From NCBI GenBank assembly GCA_034008185.1, contig CM067082.1, positions 83,389,684-83,453,683 of the forward strand: a stretch of 64,000 nt of DNA, written 5' to 3'. The stretch comes from Gorsachius magnificus. Lineage: Eukaryota; Chordata; Aves; Pelecaniformes; Ardeidae. How positions within the stretch are numbered: position 1 is the stretch's first letter; each line of letters begins with the position of its first letter. The position numbers and the translations under genes are program-made. Under the pieces are notes generated by a model, which saw nothing but the letters and a program-made list of their open reading frames with translations, was not told where the DNA came from and did no database searches. Of the stretch, positions 28,395 through 37,100 are shown piece after piece.

Positions 28395-30166
28395 AAAGCA
28401 AACCAGCAAAATTTTGGAATAAGATCCATTACACTTTCTATTGTTTGTTATTGTATTTCTGCACAAAAATCACAGAATGCTCTTAAGTCTGCTTCACCTT
28501 TGCTTTTACACAGTATTGAAGGGTTCCTCCCTAACAAGCACTACTTCTGTGGGAAGAGCCATAACCAGAGAACCCTTAATGCAAGCTCGAACACACCTCA
28601 CACAGTGTATGATGCTGTAAAGCCAGTTACACCTATTGCACAAAGCGACTTGGGAACACTGTTGCAACTTGGACAGGTCTGAAGTATTCTGAGGACAGCC
28701 CTAGCCTCCAAAGAGGAGCTCCAAAAATAATAATAAAAACAACCCCAAAACAAAACGAGGCACCATACAGAGCTAAAAAAAGAGAAAAAAAAATAAAGAG
28801 CAGTTGTAAATTCACTTGCACCTAAAAGGACTAACTTCTGGATTATGCCAAACTCCCACTGTAATAAAGGGCCTCTGCAAGCACTACTACTCAGCCCTTA
28901 AAAGCAAATTTAACCAAACAGTAAACTACCACTTCTCTGCATAGAACATACCTTAGGGATTTACAGCTAAGTCAAAAGAGCTGATTCTAGGACCCTGATT
29001 CTTTCAACCGCTTAACTAATTTGCAGTTGTGTCCAAATTCACTACTTTGTGATCCACCCGAGAGGACCTGGGTATTGTTCCCCTTCCTTCCCCCCGCCAA
29101 GCCATGGACCCATGCAACTTCCAATGGGTACTATTCATGAACTGTTTCAACACCATGTTCTTCTGAAGGCTTCCATCTAAAGACTTCCTTCCACTGTCTT
29201 GACTAGACAGTCGAAATATTGCGCTCATAGACGTCGATATCTACATACTTAAAAGTCAAAAAGGTGCGTGAGCGTCATCTGACCACTTCCTTTGTATTAG
29301 TCTGGCCATTTCCTTACGCCTGACCTGTTTTTTAGACCGAGGAAGCCATAGATTTTGCCTTTTGTTTATAAGCACACACATCACCCTGGGAGATGCTAAA
29401 AGGAAACAAAACTCAAGGCAACCGGTAACTTTGAGAGTACAAAAGCAACGTCTCCAAAAAGCAACATTAAGGCTGAAGACGGTTTGCATTTCTGGTGACT
29501 CAGAAGATCGCCTTAAGCCAACCGAGAGAGAGAGCGGTTGTCAGAGCCATCATTTCCTTATCACTCGGACTTGTGGCTCCCATGTTTTGGTAGCTTGGGG
29601 TGCTGCAGCCAGCTGCCAAGATTCCTTGCAAACCAGCGCGGGCCTCTGCCGCGGGCCTCTGCCACCGGCCCCCCCCTCCGGGTGCCGCCGAACGCCGCCT
29701 GCAGGGATTTACCGCCGGAGCCCCCCCCCTTCCCCCACCGCTCCCGTGATTGCCGCTCGCCCCTCCGGAGCGGGGCCTTCCCCCGGGGGCCCCTCACGCC
29801 GCCATGCCCCCCGGCCGGCGGGAACGCCCCGCGCTACGCGCCCACCTCGGGGGGGGGGGGGCGGCCTCCCTCTCTCCCGAACCGGGCGCCGGCCCCACGG
29901 ACAAAACGGCCGAGGGCGGCTCGCGCGGAAGCCCCCGCGCCGGGGGGCGCCCCGCCACGGCCCGCCTTCGGCGCGGGGCGGGAAGGGGCGGCGGGGGGGC
30001 GGACCTTCCTCGCACGGCGCGTTCCCCGCCCTCCCTCGCCCCGGGGCGCCTCACTCACCACGACGTGAGCGCCGGGCAGCTTGAGGGGCTTGGGGCTGAT
30101 GAGCGGCGACACCATGTAGAGGAGGAGGACGAAGGCCACGATGAAGGCGGCCGCCAGGAGCCGGCA
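8700..30166 (-). CDS. KDSR: 3-ketodihydrosphingosine reductase (KDSR), ten coding exons
   Basis: KDSR reduces 3-ketodihydrosphingosine to dihydrosphingosine with NADPH, the second step of de novo sphingolipid synthesis, on the cytosolic face of the ER. Exons on the minus strand: 30059-30166, 22452-22541, 21457-21513, 17478-17543, 17233-17328, 15905-16096, 14017-14100, 11172-11255, 9189-9290, 8700-8819. They join in frame to 332 codons plus stop, equal to the human length. What shows it: an N-terminal hydrophobic anchor, the short-chain dehydrogenase cofactor motif TGGSSGIG (residues 38-45), NCAG (127-130), the catalytic serine in VSSQ (171-174), and YSPTK with Tyr186 and Lys190. The C-terminal region has further hydrophobic segments and a charged tail. 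Every internal junction is GT-AG with consistent phase 0. The odd point is the start: residue 1 of the human protein aligns with TGC, not ATG, so 30166 is only the homology-based limit. The identification is very secure; the start is not. Confidence 0.97.
9189..9290 (-). CDS. KDSR: KDSR exon 9
   Basis: Thirty-four codons, starting [20 protein letters not shown] and ending in ITEGLQQ, residues 260-293. The acceptor is CCGTGCAG and the donor is GTAAGATT. It is nearly identical to the human segment [19 protein letters not shown]. Confidence 0.97.
11172..11255 (-). CDS. KDSR: KDSR exon 8
   Basis: Twenty-eight codons, [20 protein letters not shown] then RVIVKDAI, residues 232-259. The acceptor is CTAAAG and the donor is GTAAGTAAATG. 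It corresponds to human [20 protein letters not shown]. Confidence 0.96.
12678..12722 (+). repeat. A-rich tract in KDSR intron 7
   Basis: An uninterrupted run of 25 A is followed by A-rich sequence with single G interruptions. It lies between KDSR exons 7 and 8. The length is likely to be variable or imprecisely sequenced. Confidence 0.9.
14017..14100 (-). CDS. KDSR: KDSR exon 7
   Basis: Twenty-eight codons, [20 protein letters not shown] then FAEESKTK, residues 204-231. It covers the conserved PPDTDTPGF loop after the active site, near the substrate pocket. The acceptor is AATACAG and the donor is GTAAAC. Confidence 0.97.
15905..16096 (-). CDS. KDSR: KDSR exon 6: catalytic Ser-Tyr-Lys
   Basis: Sixty-four codons, residues 140-203, beginning [20 protein letters not shown]. 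It carries the catalytic serine in [10 protein letters not shown] and the active-site YSPTK (Tyr186, Lys190). Human KDSR has YSASK here; the substituted positions are the variable middle of YxxxK, so activity should be kept. The acceptor is TGTACAG and the donor is GTATGTG. Confidence 0.97.
16731..16789 (+). repeat. G/T-only low-complexity tract in KDSR intron 5
   Basis: About 55 bases are almost purely G and T in a repeating GGGTTT/GGTTTT pattern. In the sense strand of KDSR it reads as an A/C-only tract. No gene or transposon is recognisable in it. Confidence 0.85.
17233..17328 (-). CDS. KDSR: KDSR exon 5: NCAG motif
   Basis: Thirty-two codons, [16 protein letters not shown] then [16 protein letters not shown], residues 108-139. 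It contains the NAG-type structural motif of short-chain dehydrogenases (here NCAG). The acceptor is CTTCCAG and the donor is GTGAGTGAG. Confidence 0.97.
17478..17543 (-). CDS. KDSR: KDSR exon 4
   Basis: Twenty-two codons, starting [19 protein letters not shown] and ending LKQ, residues 86-107. The SVDVS strand end carries the conserved Asp that contacts adenine in this enzyme superfamily. The acceptor is TTCTAG and the donor is GTAAGGA. Only 149 bases of intron separate it from exon 5. Confidence 0.96.
19259..19291. repeat. 13-bp direct repeat, period 20
   Basis: AACACACTCAGGA occurs at 19259-19271 and 19279-19291 inside KDSR intron 3. It is a small local duplication. Confidence 0.8.
21457..21513 (-). 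CDS. KDSR: KDSR exon 3
   Basis: Nineteen codons, [19 protein letters not shown], corresponding to human residues 67-85 (DKLLQAKKEIEMHSINDKQ). The acceptor is CATTTCAG and the donor is GTAAGA. Confidence 0.96.
22452..22541 (-). CDS. KDSR: KDSR exon 2: cofactor-binding motif
   Basis: Thirty codons, [20 protein letters not shown] then [10 protein letters not shown]. It carries the Rossmann-fold glycine motif TGGSSGIG that binds the NADPH pyrophosphate. The acceptor is CTTTTAG and the donor is GTAAGTG. Confidence 0.97.
28355..28394. repeat. TA dinucleotide microsatellite in KDSR intron 1
   Basis: (TA)11 at 28355-28376 is interrupted by AA, then about eight more TA units follow to 28394. It lies in the 7.5-kb first intron of KDSR and is likely polymorphic. 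Confidence 0.95.
29849..29861 (+). repeat. Poly-G run of 13 in KDSR intron 1 start
   Basis: Thirteen consecutive G inside the CpG island, about 200 bases into KDSR intron 1. Such runs can form G-quadruplexes and are prone to length error in sequencing. Confidence 0.9.
30059..30166 (-). CDS. KDSR: KDSR exon 1 coding part (start codon uncertain)
   Basis: It encodes [20 protein letters not shown] then [14 protein letters not shown] and ends in GTG before a GTGAGT donor. The hydrophobic run is the ER membrane anchor. By alignment the human initiator Met falls on TGC at 30164-30166. The first in-frame ATG is Met18 (30113-30115), which would remove most of the anchor. In-frame CTG codons lie at 30155-30157 (residue 4) and 30194-30196 (ten codons before residue 1, with G at -3). 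Confidence 0.9.
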
Positions 30167-30181
30167 GGGGCGCCGGAGGGC

Positions 30182-30191
30182 GGGGGGGGGG
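30182..30191 (+). repeat. Poly-G run of 10 just upstream of KDSR coding start
   Basis: Ten G on the plus strand, or ten C in the KDSR sense strand, only 15 bases before the homology-based start position. A length error here would change which upstream frame is open into exon 1. It would not by itself create an ATG. Confidence 0.9.
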
Positions 30192-30287
30192 CGCAGCGCC
30201 CGCCTGCGCCGCGGCACCTGGCGGGAGGGAAGGCCACGGGGCCGGGGGGAGGAGGAGGAGGAGGAAAGCCCGGCCGCCACTCCCCCG

Positions 30288-30329
30288 ATTGGCTGCCGAG
30301 GCGGGCGCGGGCCTGCGCGCTCGGATTGG
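30288..30329 (-). promoter_or_regulatory. KDSR: Two CCAAT boxes, NF-Y type
   Basis: ATTGG at 30288-30292 and at 30325-30329 on the plus strand reads as two CCAAT boxes on the KDSR sense strand, 37 bases apart. The flanks (AGCCAATCGG and GGCCAATCCG) fit the NF-Y consensus well. Confidence 0.7.
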
Positions 30330-30357
30330 CCGGCGACGGGGGGGAGGTGCCCGCGGA

Positions 30358-30375
30358 GGGGGGGGGGGGGGGGGG
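30358..30375 (+). repeat. Poly-G run of 18 in KDSR promoter
   Basis: Eighteen consecutive G, embedded in further GGGG-rich sequence. It is the longest G homopolymer in the window and lies just upstream of the two CCAAT boxes. Confidence 0.9.
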
Positions 30376-30465
30376 AGGCGCCTCTCGCGGGGGCGGGGCT
30401 CGAGCAGGCGCCCCCTATGGGCGGAGCGGCAGCTTTGTCCGGGGTGGGCGGGGCCCCTGCCCCGT

Positions 30466-30471
30466 CACGTG
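30466..30471. promoter_or_regulatory. KDSR: CACGTG E-box
   Basis: The palindrome CACGTG in the context GTCACGTGGG matches the USF/TFE3-class E-box. It lies in the KDSR CpG island about 300 bases upstream of the coding start. Confidence 0.5.
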
Positions 30472-30503
30472 GGGCGGGCGGCCGCTTCCCGCCGAAAGGG
30501 AGG

Positions 30504-30549
30504 GGGCGTGGCCGTGAGGGGAGGGCGTGGCCGTGAGGGGAGGGCGGGG
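30504..30549 (-). promoter_or_regulatory. KDSR: Tandem 19-bp GC-box repeat
   Basis: A 19-base unit, GGGCGTGGCCGTGAGGGGA on the plus strand, is present in full at 30504-30522 and 30523-30541. A partial third copy (GGGCGGGG) follows from about 30542. In the KDSR sense strand the core reads GCCACGCCC, a KLF/SP-family site, so this is likely a duplicated promoter element. Confidence 0.6.
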
Positions 30550-30985
30550 CCCCGGCCCGGGGAGGGGACGCGGCGGCCGCGGCCCGGGGCGGCCGGCGCC
30601 GGAGGGAAGTCGTCTCCGGAGGCCACCGAAGGGCAGGTTCGGTCAGAAGAGCCCGGCCGCCGCGAAGGTACCGGCTCTTAGCGAGAGGCGCCCCCTTCCC
30701 GTGGGGTGGCGGCTGCCGTCCCTCCGGAGGCGGCCGGTGTGCGCCAGCTCGCCGCGGCCACGCGTGTGCTCCGCGTTGGCCCTGAACGCTCCCCTCGTGG
30801 GGCAATAAAGGCCGCCCTGGAGAGGGGACGAAGGAGGAAAAAAGCCGCGCTGGTTAAGCATGGCAGCACGAAGCGCTTGCCTGGGCTCCCTCGCGTGCCT
30901 ACAAAAACGCCGTGGATATTGCGCGCCCGCTTGTACACAGACTTTTTAATCCGTTGCCCGAGGTTACCAATTGAACGTGATTAAA

Positions 30986-31117
30986 ATGGCGGAGATGTGT
31001 CGGAGCGCTGCTGCGACGCGCACTCGGAGAGGGACGCGAGCGGAGAGTGCCGCCTCGGATGGGGAAGGCCCGGGGGTCAGTCAGGCGGAACACAAACGTT
31101 TTATGAAAGATAATTAA
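30986..31117 (+). CDS. Possible 43-codon ORF divergent to KDSR
   Basis: An ATG at 30986-30988 in the context AAAATGGCGG opens a 43-codon frame ending in TAA at 31115-31117. The context has A at -3 and G at +4, a strong Kozak match. The sequence AAATGGCGG also resembles a YY1 site overlapping a start codon, as in many CpG-island genes. The peptide begins MAEMCRSAAATRTRRGTRA and ends FMKDN; I recognise no family. It could be a short peptide on a divergent promoter transcript, the first exon of an unannotated transcript, or chance. No further exon was identified. Confidence 0.2.
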   Translation: MAEMCRSAAATRTRRGTRAESAASDGEGPGVSQAEHKRFMKDN

Positions 31118-34100
31118 CTGACTTTATCACGGGCAGGTTTTAAAGCCTGCTTTACATCATCGCCTCCAGTAAAAACGCGGATCCTGCAAGACTCGGCTTT
31201 CGGAGCGGCTGAGCTTCACCGGTTTCTTGCTGGCTGCAGTTGGAGCTAAGGCCGCTCTCGTGTTTTAGAATCGCAGCCCAAGAGGTTTTTTGTGTTCCCC
31301 GCCGGGTGAAACTGCAGGTTTTTCACGTTACTTGCATGGAAAAAAAAGAGGAAAGCATGGTTTTCAGCTTTAAGGCATAGTAGTAAAACAAATATCAAAG
31401 GAACAAAAAATCCTTCCAGAGCAGTCCAAATAAGATAATTCCATATATTTGACTTAGATATTTATGTATTTATTTAGTATAAATGTCTGCATTTGATTTT
31501 TTTTTTTAATTTAAGGTATAATTGCTTGTAACTGAAAAACTCCCTCATTTTTCTCACTGGTTATTATGCAGTTGTTGACTTGTACAAAATAGTTTACAAA
31601 AAAAAAAAAAAAAAAAAGGCCAAACCCCAAAACTCCTAGGCAGGAGGGTGTGCAGAAGGGTGTGAAAGTAATATTGGCGAGGAGATTAGAAGTAGTGAGT
31701 AGGCGGACATGGGAACAGAGATGTGGGCAGGGATTATGCAGTTTTCAAGGCGAGAACAAAGAGCCTGAATCTGATGTGGTCAAAGGATGAGAAACCAAGA
31801 ATTAGTCCTGAAATGGGATTGACCTGCAATATGTCTTTGGTGGCGTTTTGAGTTTGGTGCTGCAGAGGCGGTGGTGTGAGGAAGCGAGAGGAAGGAATCA
31901 TGCGTAAGGCGGCGATAGCTGCTGCAGCGACAACAATGGAAGCTGATTAGCAATCCATCCAAGAAAAGGCAGCATGTTAATTATGTTGTTGGCAGAAGTC
32001 AGACTAACGTGGACTGAAAAAAGCAGCAAATATCTTTGTTTCCTCTTTTACATATAGGGTAGTCTATATGTCTTCCCTTGCCAACAGTATTAAATTAAGA
32101 CAAAAGAGGAGATTAATAAGGTAATAGCTATAGGCCGTTCATAGACTTTCACTGGGGGAGACGGTGAGACTTTCAAATGTCATCAGTCTAGAGATAAAGC
32201 AAAGCAGATGGAGATAAATCCGTCTTTCACAATACAACATCGCTCTCAACATCAAGGTGAGGTGAGGGCATGGGTGAAAGAAATAATCTGCAGTAAATTC
32301 CTAGTAAAATGAAGGTTAAACATATTGGTGGGGGGCCTTAAAAAGCCTTGAACGCACGGTATGGTCCTGATCAGCCACAGTCACGATCACGTCTTACTAA
32401 GCACATTTTAAAAGCCCTTCTAGACTAACGTGGAGTTCCCTTACAGGAGATATTACAGAGAATTCCATGCTGCTTTTTCCTTTTGGCTGAGATGCCACCT
32501 TACGACCTTGAGGTTGACAATGCAGCTCAGATAATGTCTGCTCCTGTTTTGTTCTCTGGATTGTAAAGGGTCGTGTATTTTTTGTGCAAAAGTATATTCA
32601 AGGGTGAAGACCTTATCAGCTGCATACAATTCACCACTGAATTCCCCGGCAGATTTTTTGATTCTTTTAAAGTATGCCAGCAGAAGCTAAAGTTTGCCCT
32701 CCCCGAGCTATCTGGTTTGTATTCATCTCGTATGACCTCATTCACGGAGGAAATGCATTCCTGGCACAAGGGAATTGTTTACTATAAAACTGTTTTCTCC
32801 ATGACTGCGGAACTGGAAATTGAATGCTAACGTAAACATCATCGCTTTCCAGTGCAAACCGCGGTTGTACATAAAGCAATACTTAATCCGGCCTTCATAC
32901 ATGACATCACAAGGTATATAATTTTAAAGAGCGAGCTGACCAATGCCTGTGGATACCCTGAGGGTTGGGAGGGAAAAGGAATGGATAAAACGTTAATTAA
33001 TTAATCTTTAGAAGAAGCTTCAATACAGCAGCGATGTGCGTAGAGAAGGAGAGGGAACACAGCACAAGCAGGTGAAAGCAGCCAAACTGTAAGAGCTGTT
33101 GCAGCGGTGGTTCTCTGCTTCCTCAGTTTCGTTAATTTAACTCTTTCAACAGACTTTCGCAATAACAATATTGTGGGTTGAGATACTCAGTACGAACCAA
33201 AGCGTGGTAACTAAAGAACCAAAGTGGTCATTTAAACGTGGAAACGAATTTGTGAATGGGTAGTAGTACAGCACAAATGGCTGATACTAGGTGTGTCCTT
33301 TTGATCTTCTTCTTAAAAGATAAATGCCCCCAAAACATACCACGTACACGTAAAGAAAAATATGGATTGTTTTAAGGTGCCTTCAAGAGAAGGGATAGAG
33401 TTCTAGAAGAGCAGGTAGCAAGGCTGCAGCCTCTGGAGTTGCTTGTATTGTGCCCGGCTCTTCACCTGCGGGATTTTCTGGTTGTGTTGTCTGCGTATTT
33501 GGAAGGGCGGGGGGAGACCAGGATCTATAGGCTACACTGTGATGAAGCCAGAGACTCCTTGACGTGATTGCCATCCAGCCTGTCCTGCTGCATTTAGGAA
33601 AACAGGAGCGAAAGAGCAACTTCCCGTGGCCAAGGAAAACAACTTTTTCCTTCTATCCTTCCAAATTAACCTCCTCTCTTTTCCAGCCTTCCCCCTTTTT
33701 TCTGTAGCAGGTGTGGGTGTGGCATCCAACAGCCCTCTTAAGAAATGAGCATTAGTGGCTGCAAGAGGTTAGAGCTCTGTCAGTAATTCTGGGGTTCCAG
33801 TGCAGCTCCCCGGTTTTAAAATGGTGGCAGCTCAGGCAGGTGGTTCCTGTCAACCAGCTTTCGTGATCCCTCGTCTCTCGGGGAAGAACAGCTGATAGGA
33901 GCGTAAGAGCTGCTGTACTTGATCGGAAAAGGATCTAGCCAACATACTGCCTGTCCCTGACCGCTGTCCCTAGAGGATACCTGGGAACAAGGAAAGAAAC
34001 GATGGGCTGTACATGGCGGTCACTAACACAGCGTAACCGAAACGCGTATCACACCCAGTTGTCTGCCGGGCCGTGCTTCCCCAAACTAAGCACCAGGCCC

Positions 34101-37100
34101 CCTGTAGCCGGACAACAGCTTGCGGTACCGGTCATCATGCTGAGCGGAGATCAAAGAGTTGTCCTTGTACTGCAAGGCGGAACGGCTCCCGGAGCGCTTC
34201 CCTGGCCAGGACACCCTGTCTAGGCACCCTCCCAGCTGGAGAGCTGTCGGGCTGACCTTGCCCTTGTTCCTAGAAGGAGACTTCCAGCACTGCCGTGCTC
34301 AGCCTATCATCCAGGAGGTGCTTGCTTGCAGTAGGAGCCCATCCCAGCGCTCTCGCAGCCTCCAGGTGCCCTTATCGCGGTGGACTCGGGCAGGGCTGAT
34401 GGGCCAGGGGCTTCTGCAGAGCCGCTCCCAGGGCTGCCCGCATGCGGGTGGCCGGTGCTTGTCGGCCCGGGCAGGTGGGCTGCCTGCTGGGAGCCAAGGA
34501 GGCGGTGGTGGCGGCTGGTGGTGCGGTACAAAAGCAGGTGATGTGCACAGGTACGGCCCAGCCGCTGGGCTGGTTTCCCAGGGCTTCTGCAGCTGCTTTG
34601 GGATGAACGCACTGGAGACAAGAATGCCAAAAGCACCGTTTGAATCAGGTTGTCTTCACACTGTTCTTCAAGCTTATTTAACTGCTCGATGCATTTGCTG
34701 TAGTTGTTAAAAAAAAAATAAATAGGTAAAATAAACAACCATTCATAAATTGTGAACCATTATCTGTTAATTATCAATTTTTTATTTTATGCTAAAGAAA
34801 ACTGTACTGATATTTTGCACATTGAGCAATAGATCTGTTGAAATAAAACTAATGACAACCTGGTAGTAAAAGGAAATCTCTACTGTCTAACTTAAAAAAG
34901 TGTAAATTAAATTTGGGACTAAGATGATCTTGAATTTCATTTAGTAGCCTGTGTTTCTTTTCGTTTGGTTCACCTACTTATACCAGACTTCACACTGGAA
35001 CAATTTTCTGTTCACACTTGGACACAAGAGACTCCTTTAGCTTGCTAAGTATTCCTAGGGATGCTGGGGACTGGAGGAGAAGGCGGAGTGGTGGCATGGA
35101 AATCATGCTGAAGCAAGTACTCCTGAGAGCGGGCAGAACGGGCACGGGAGGGAAGAGGCTCTGGCTGTCCTTTGCATTGGAAGGCTCCGCGCTAGAACTT
35201 TTAAGTATCCATAAGAAGTGAACGCAGGCTTTTCACACAGGGACACCCACTTTGTCTCTTGATGTAAGAGCACCCATTCTCAGTTGCTCTTACCACCTCA
35301 AAAGTTGTATTTAAGCAGGGGATTACAATGGAAGTTCATGTTACAAGATGGCAAATGTGACGTTACCGGTGACAACAGTTGTCTGACTGGGTGAAGCCAC
35401 AGAGACACAAAGTGTGTGTTTGCCTGGCCCAACAGCCACGAGAGGCTGTACCCTATATCCCCATCGCCCTGCTGCCTGTCCGACCGAATTGCACCCAGCC
35501 CCTGGGAACCTACTACCAGGCCACCATAATTGAACACCTACAGGAAAATGTATTCTACAAGTGGCAGCGACACACTTCTGAGTTTGAAAATGTAGTTCCA
35601 CCAAAATCTCCTTCCTCTCAGGTGCAGCAAGTATGATTTTCTCCACTACTTACTCTGCCTGGAACGCTGCGTTAAGAGGAGGGTTTGATTCCTAATAAAA
35701 AGCGATTGTTTTTCTAATAGCAGACATGCTTTAGTCTTTGTTGCGGAAAGCTTAGTCCTTGCATTTTGAAGCTCTTCACCCTAAAATTGGTCAGCAGACC
35801 CATTCTTACAGTAACAGTATTTCAAGATGTGACACGTGCCAGTCTCTTCTGGAGCCGCTTTGCCTTTCCATGCCTTCCCCTTGCAACCTTCCACTTCTCA
35901 GCGCTGCGGCAGAGGCTTTCCTCCTTTGTCAATGAACTCTGGAACTCCATTCTCCATCCTGGTGGCAGCTGCCCCCCTTCCCCTGTGTACTAGGGAACTG
36001 CTGAGGGCATAAAGCAAGGATCAGGCATCCAGAGGGAGCAAAGAAGTTGTCTCTCGACAGGGAATCCTACGCTTCAGGGGGATGGAAGAGGAGAAGACAG
36101 CAGTGCTGTGCTTACTGTGGGTGGCACCTACCTCCTGTTGGGAAACTGGGTAATGAGAGAAAGGGAGAAATCCCATTGACACCTCATTTAACAAGTCTGC
36201 AGCACACGTGGGTATTGTAATACTACTATTTTTTTTTTTTTTTCCCCTGAGAACAGCACAGTGAAGATTACTATGGTTTCACCTGCCCTGGCTCCCTACC
36301 TATCTAGGAAATCCACAGCTGCTGCAGCTTGCAGTTTCCATCTCTAAGCTCTTGTTTGGTATAGTGACAAAGAGCGCTTTAATACAGAATTTCACCTATG
36401 GAGAAATTAGCTCCTTGGTCACCACACATTTTCAGGTTTTCAGATAGTAATTCGAGGTGGGCCACTGAGGGCAGAAGCCTTTCCTGGCTGTTTTCAGTTA
36501 AGTCCTTCAGGAATTACCACTGGAGACAAACATTGCTCAAGCAATGTGATGCATCATGTTTTGCTTTTCCTCAGAGGCAGTCTTTCCCTGTTTCTGTCAT
36601 TATTACCTTCCTGAATACGTACATTCACGGATGCTTTCACTTTTTAGCCAGATAAAAAACATTTCTGTAATCATACTTCCAGCAACTTCTGGGCTATTTC
36701 TTTCACTTTACCTGATTTCTGCTCAGCAATTTGGTGGTGAAGTTGCTCCCACCCAAGCCACTATTGTTGTTCTTCCAAAACAGGCATAATTTTGTGCTTT
36801 ATGGCGTGCCTGTGGAAACACGTACCTCTAGGCAATCTTTGAAGATTGACAGGTCCTAAACTTTCCTGAGTTTGCTCTGCTTTGGGATTAAACTACCGGT
36901 TAAACCACCCCAAGTTGTTCAGCCAAGCCATGTCTATTATGTGCACATTCATATGACTCAGTCTTATTACAAAAGAACAAGTTCTCGATTTGCAGTCTTT
37001 TAGGCCTCTGGTTTCTCACAAACCTACCTTTTGCAGATGCTTCTGAGGTGCTTTCTGTGCTTGCAGAGCTACTGTGTTTCTCTCGAGATCTTCGTCGTGC

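Larger units (their letters stand above)
29640..31080. promoter_or_regulatory. KDSR: CpG-island promoter of KDSR
   Basis: This stretch is extremely rich in G, C and CpG, against AT-rich sequence on both sides, and it contains KDSR exon 1. No TATA box is visible. On the minus strand two CCAAT boxes (30288-30292 and 30325-30329) lie upstream of the coding start. A CACGTG E-box (30466-30471) and KLF/SP-type GC boxes (30504-30545) lie further up. CCAAT boxes usually sit 60-100 bases upstream of a start site, which suggests transcription begins at about 30200-30250; that is inference. The island continues about 0.8 kb upstream of exon 1, enough for divergent transcription. Confidence 0.9.

Noticed and set aside
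29362..30805. Several open frames of 130-320 codons on both strands around KDSR exon 1
   Set aside because: The sequence is extremely GC-rich, so stop codons are rare in all frames. The frames are Pro/Gly/Arg/Ala low-complexity, overlap each other and lack family features. Only the exon 1 segment at 30059-30166 is supported by homology.
34159..34738. Overlapping open frames of 183 and 143 codons on opposite strands
   Set aside because: The region is locally GC-rich, the two frames overlap antisense, and neither shows a recognisable domain, intron signals or a good ATG context.
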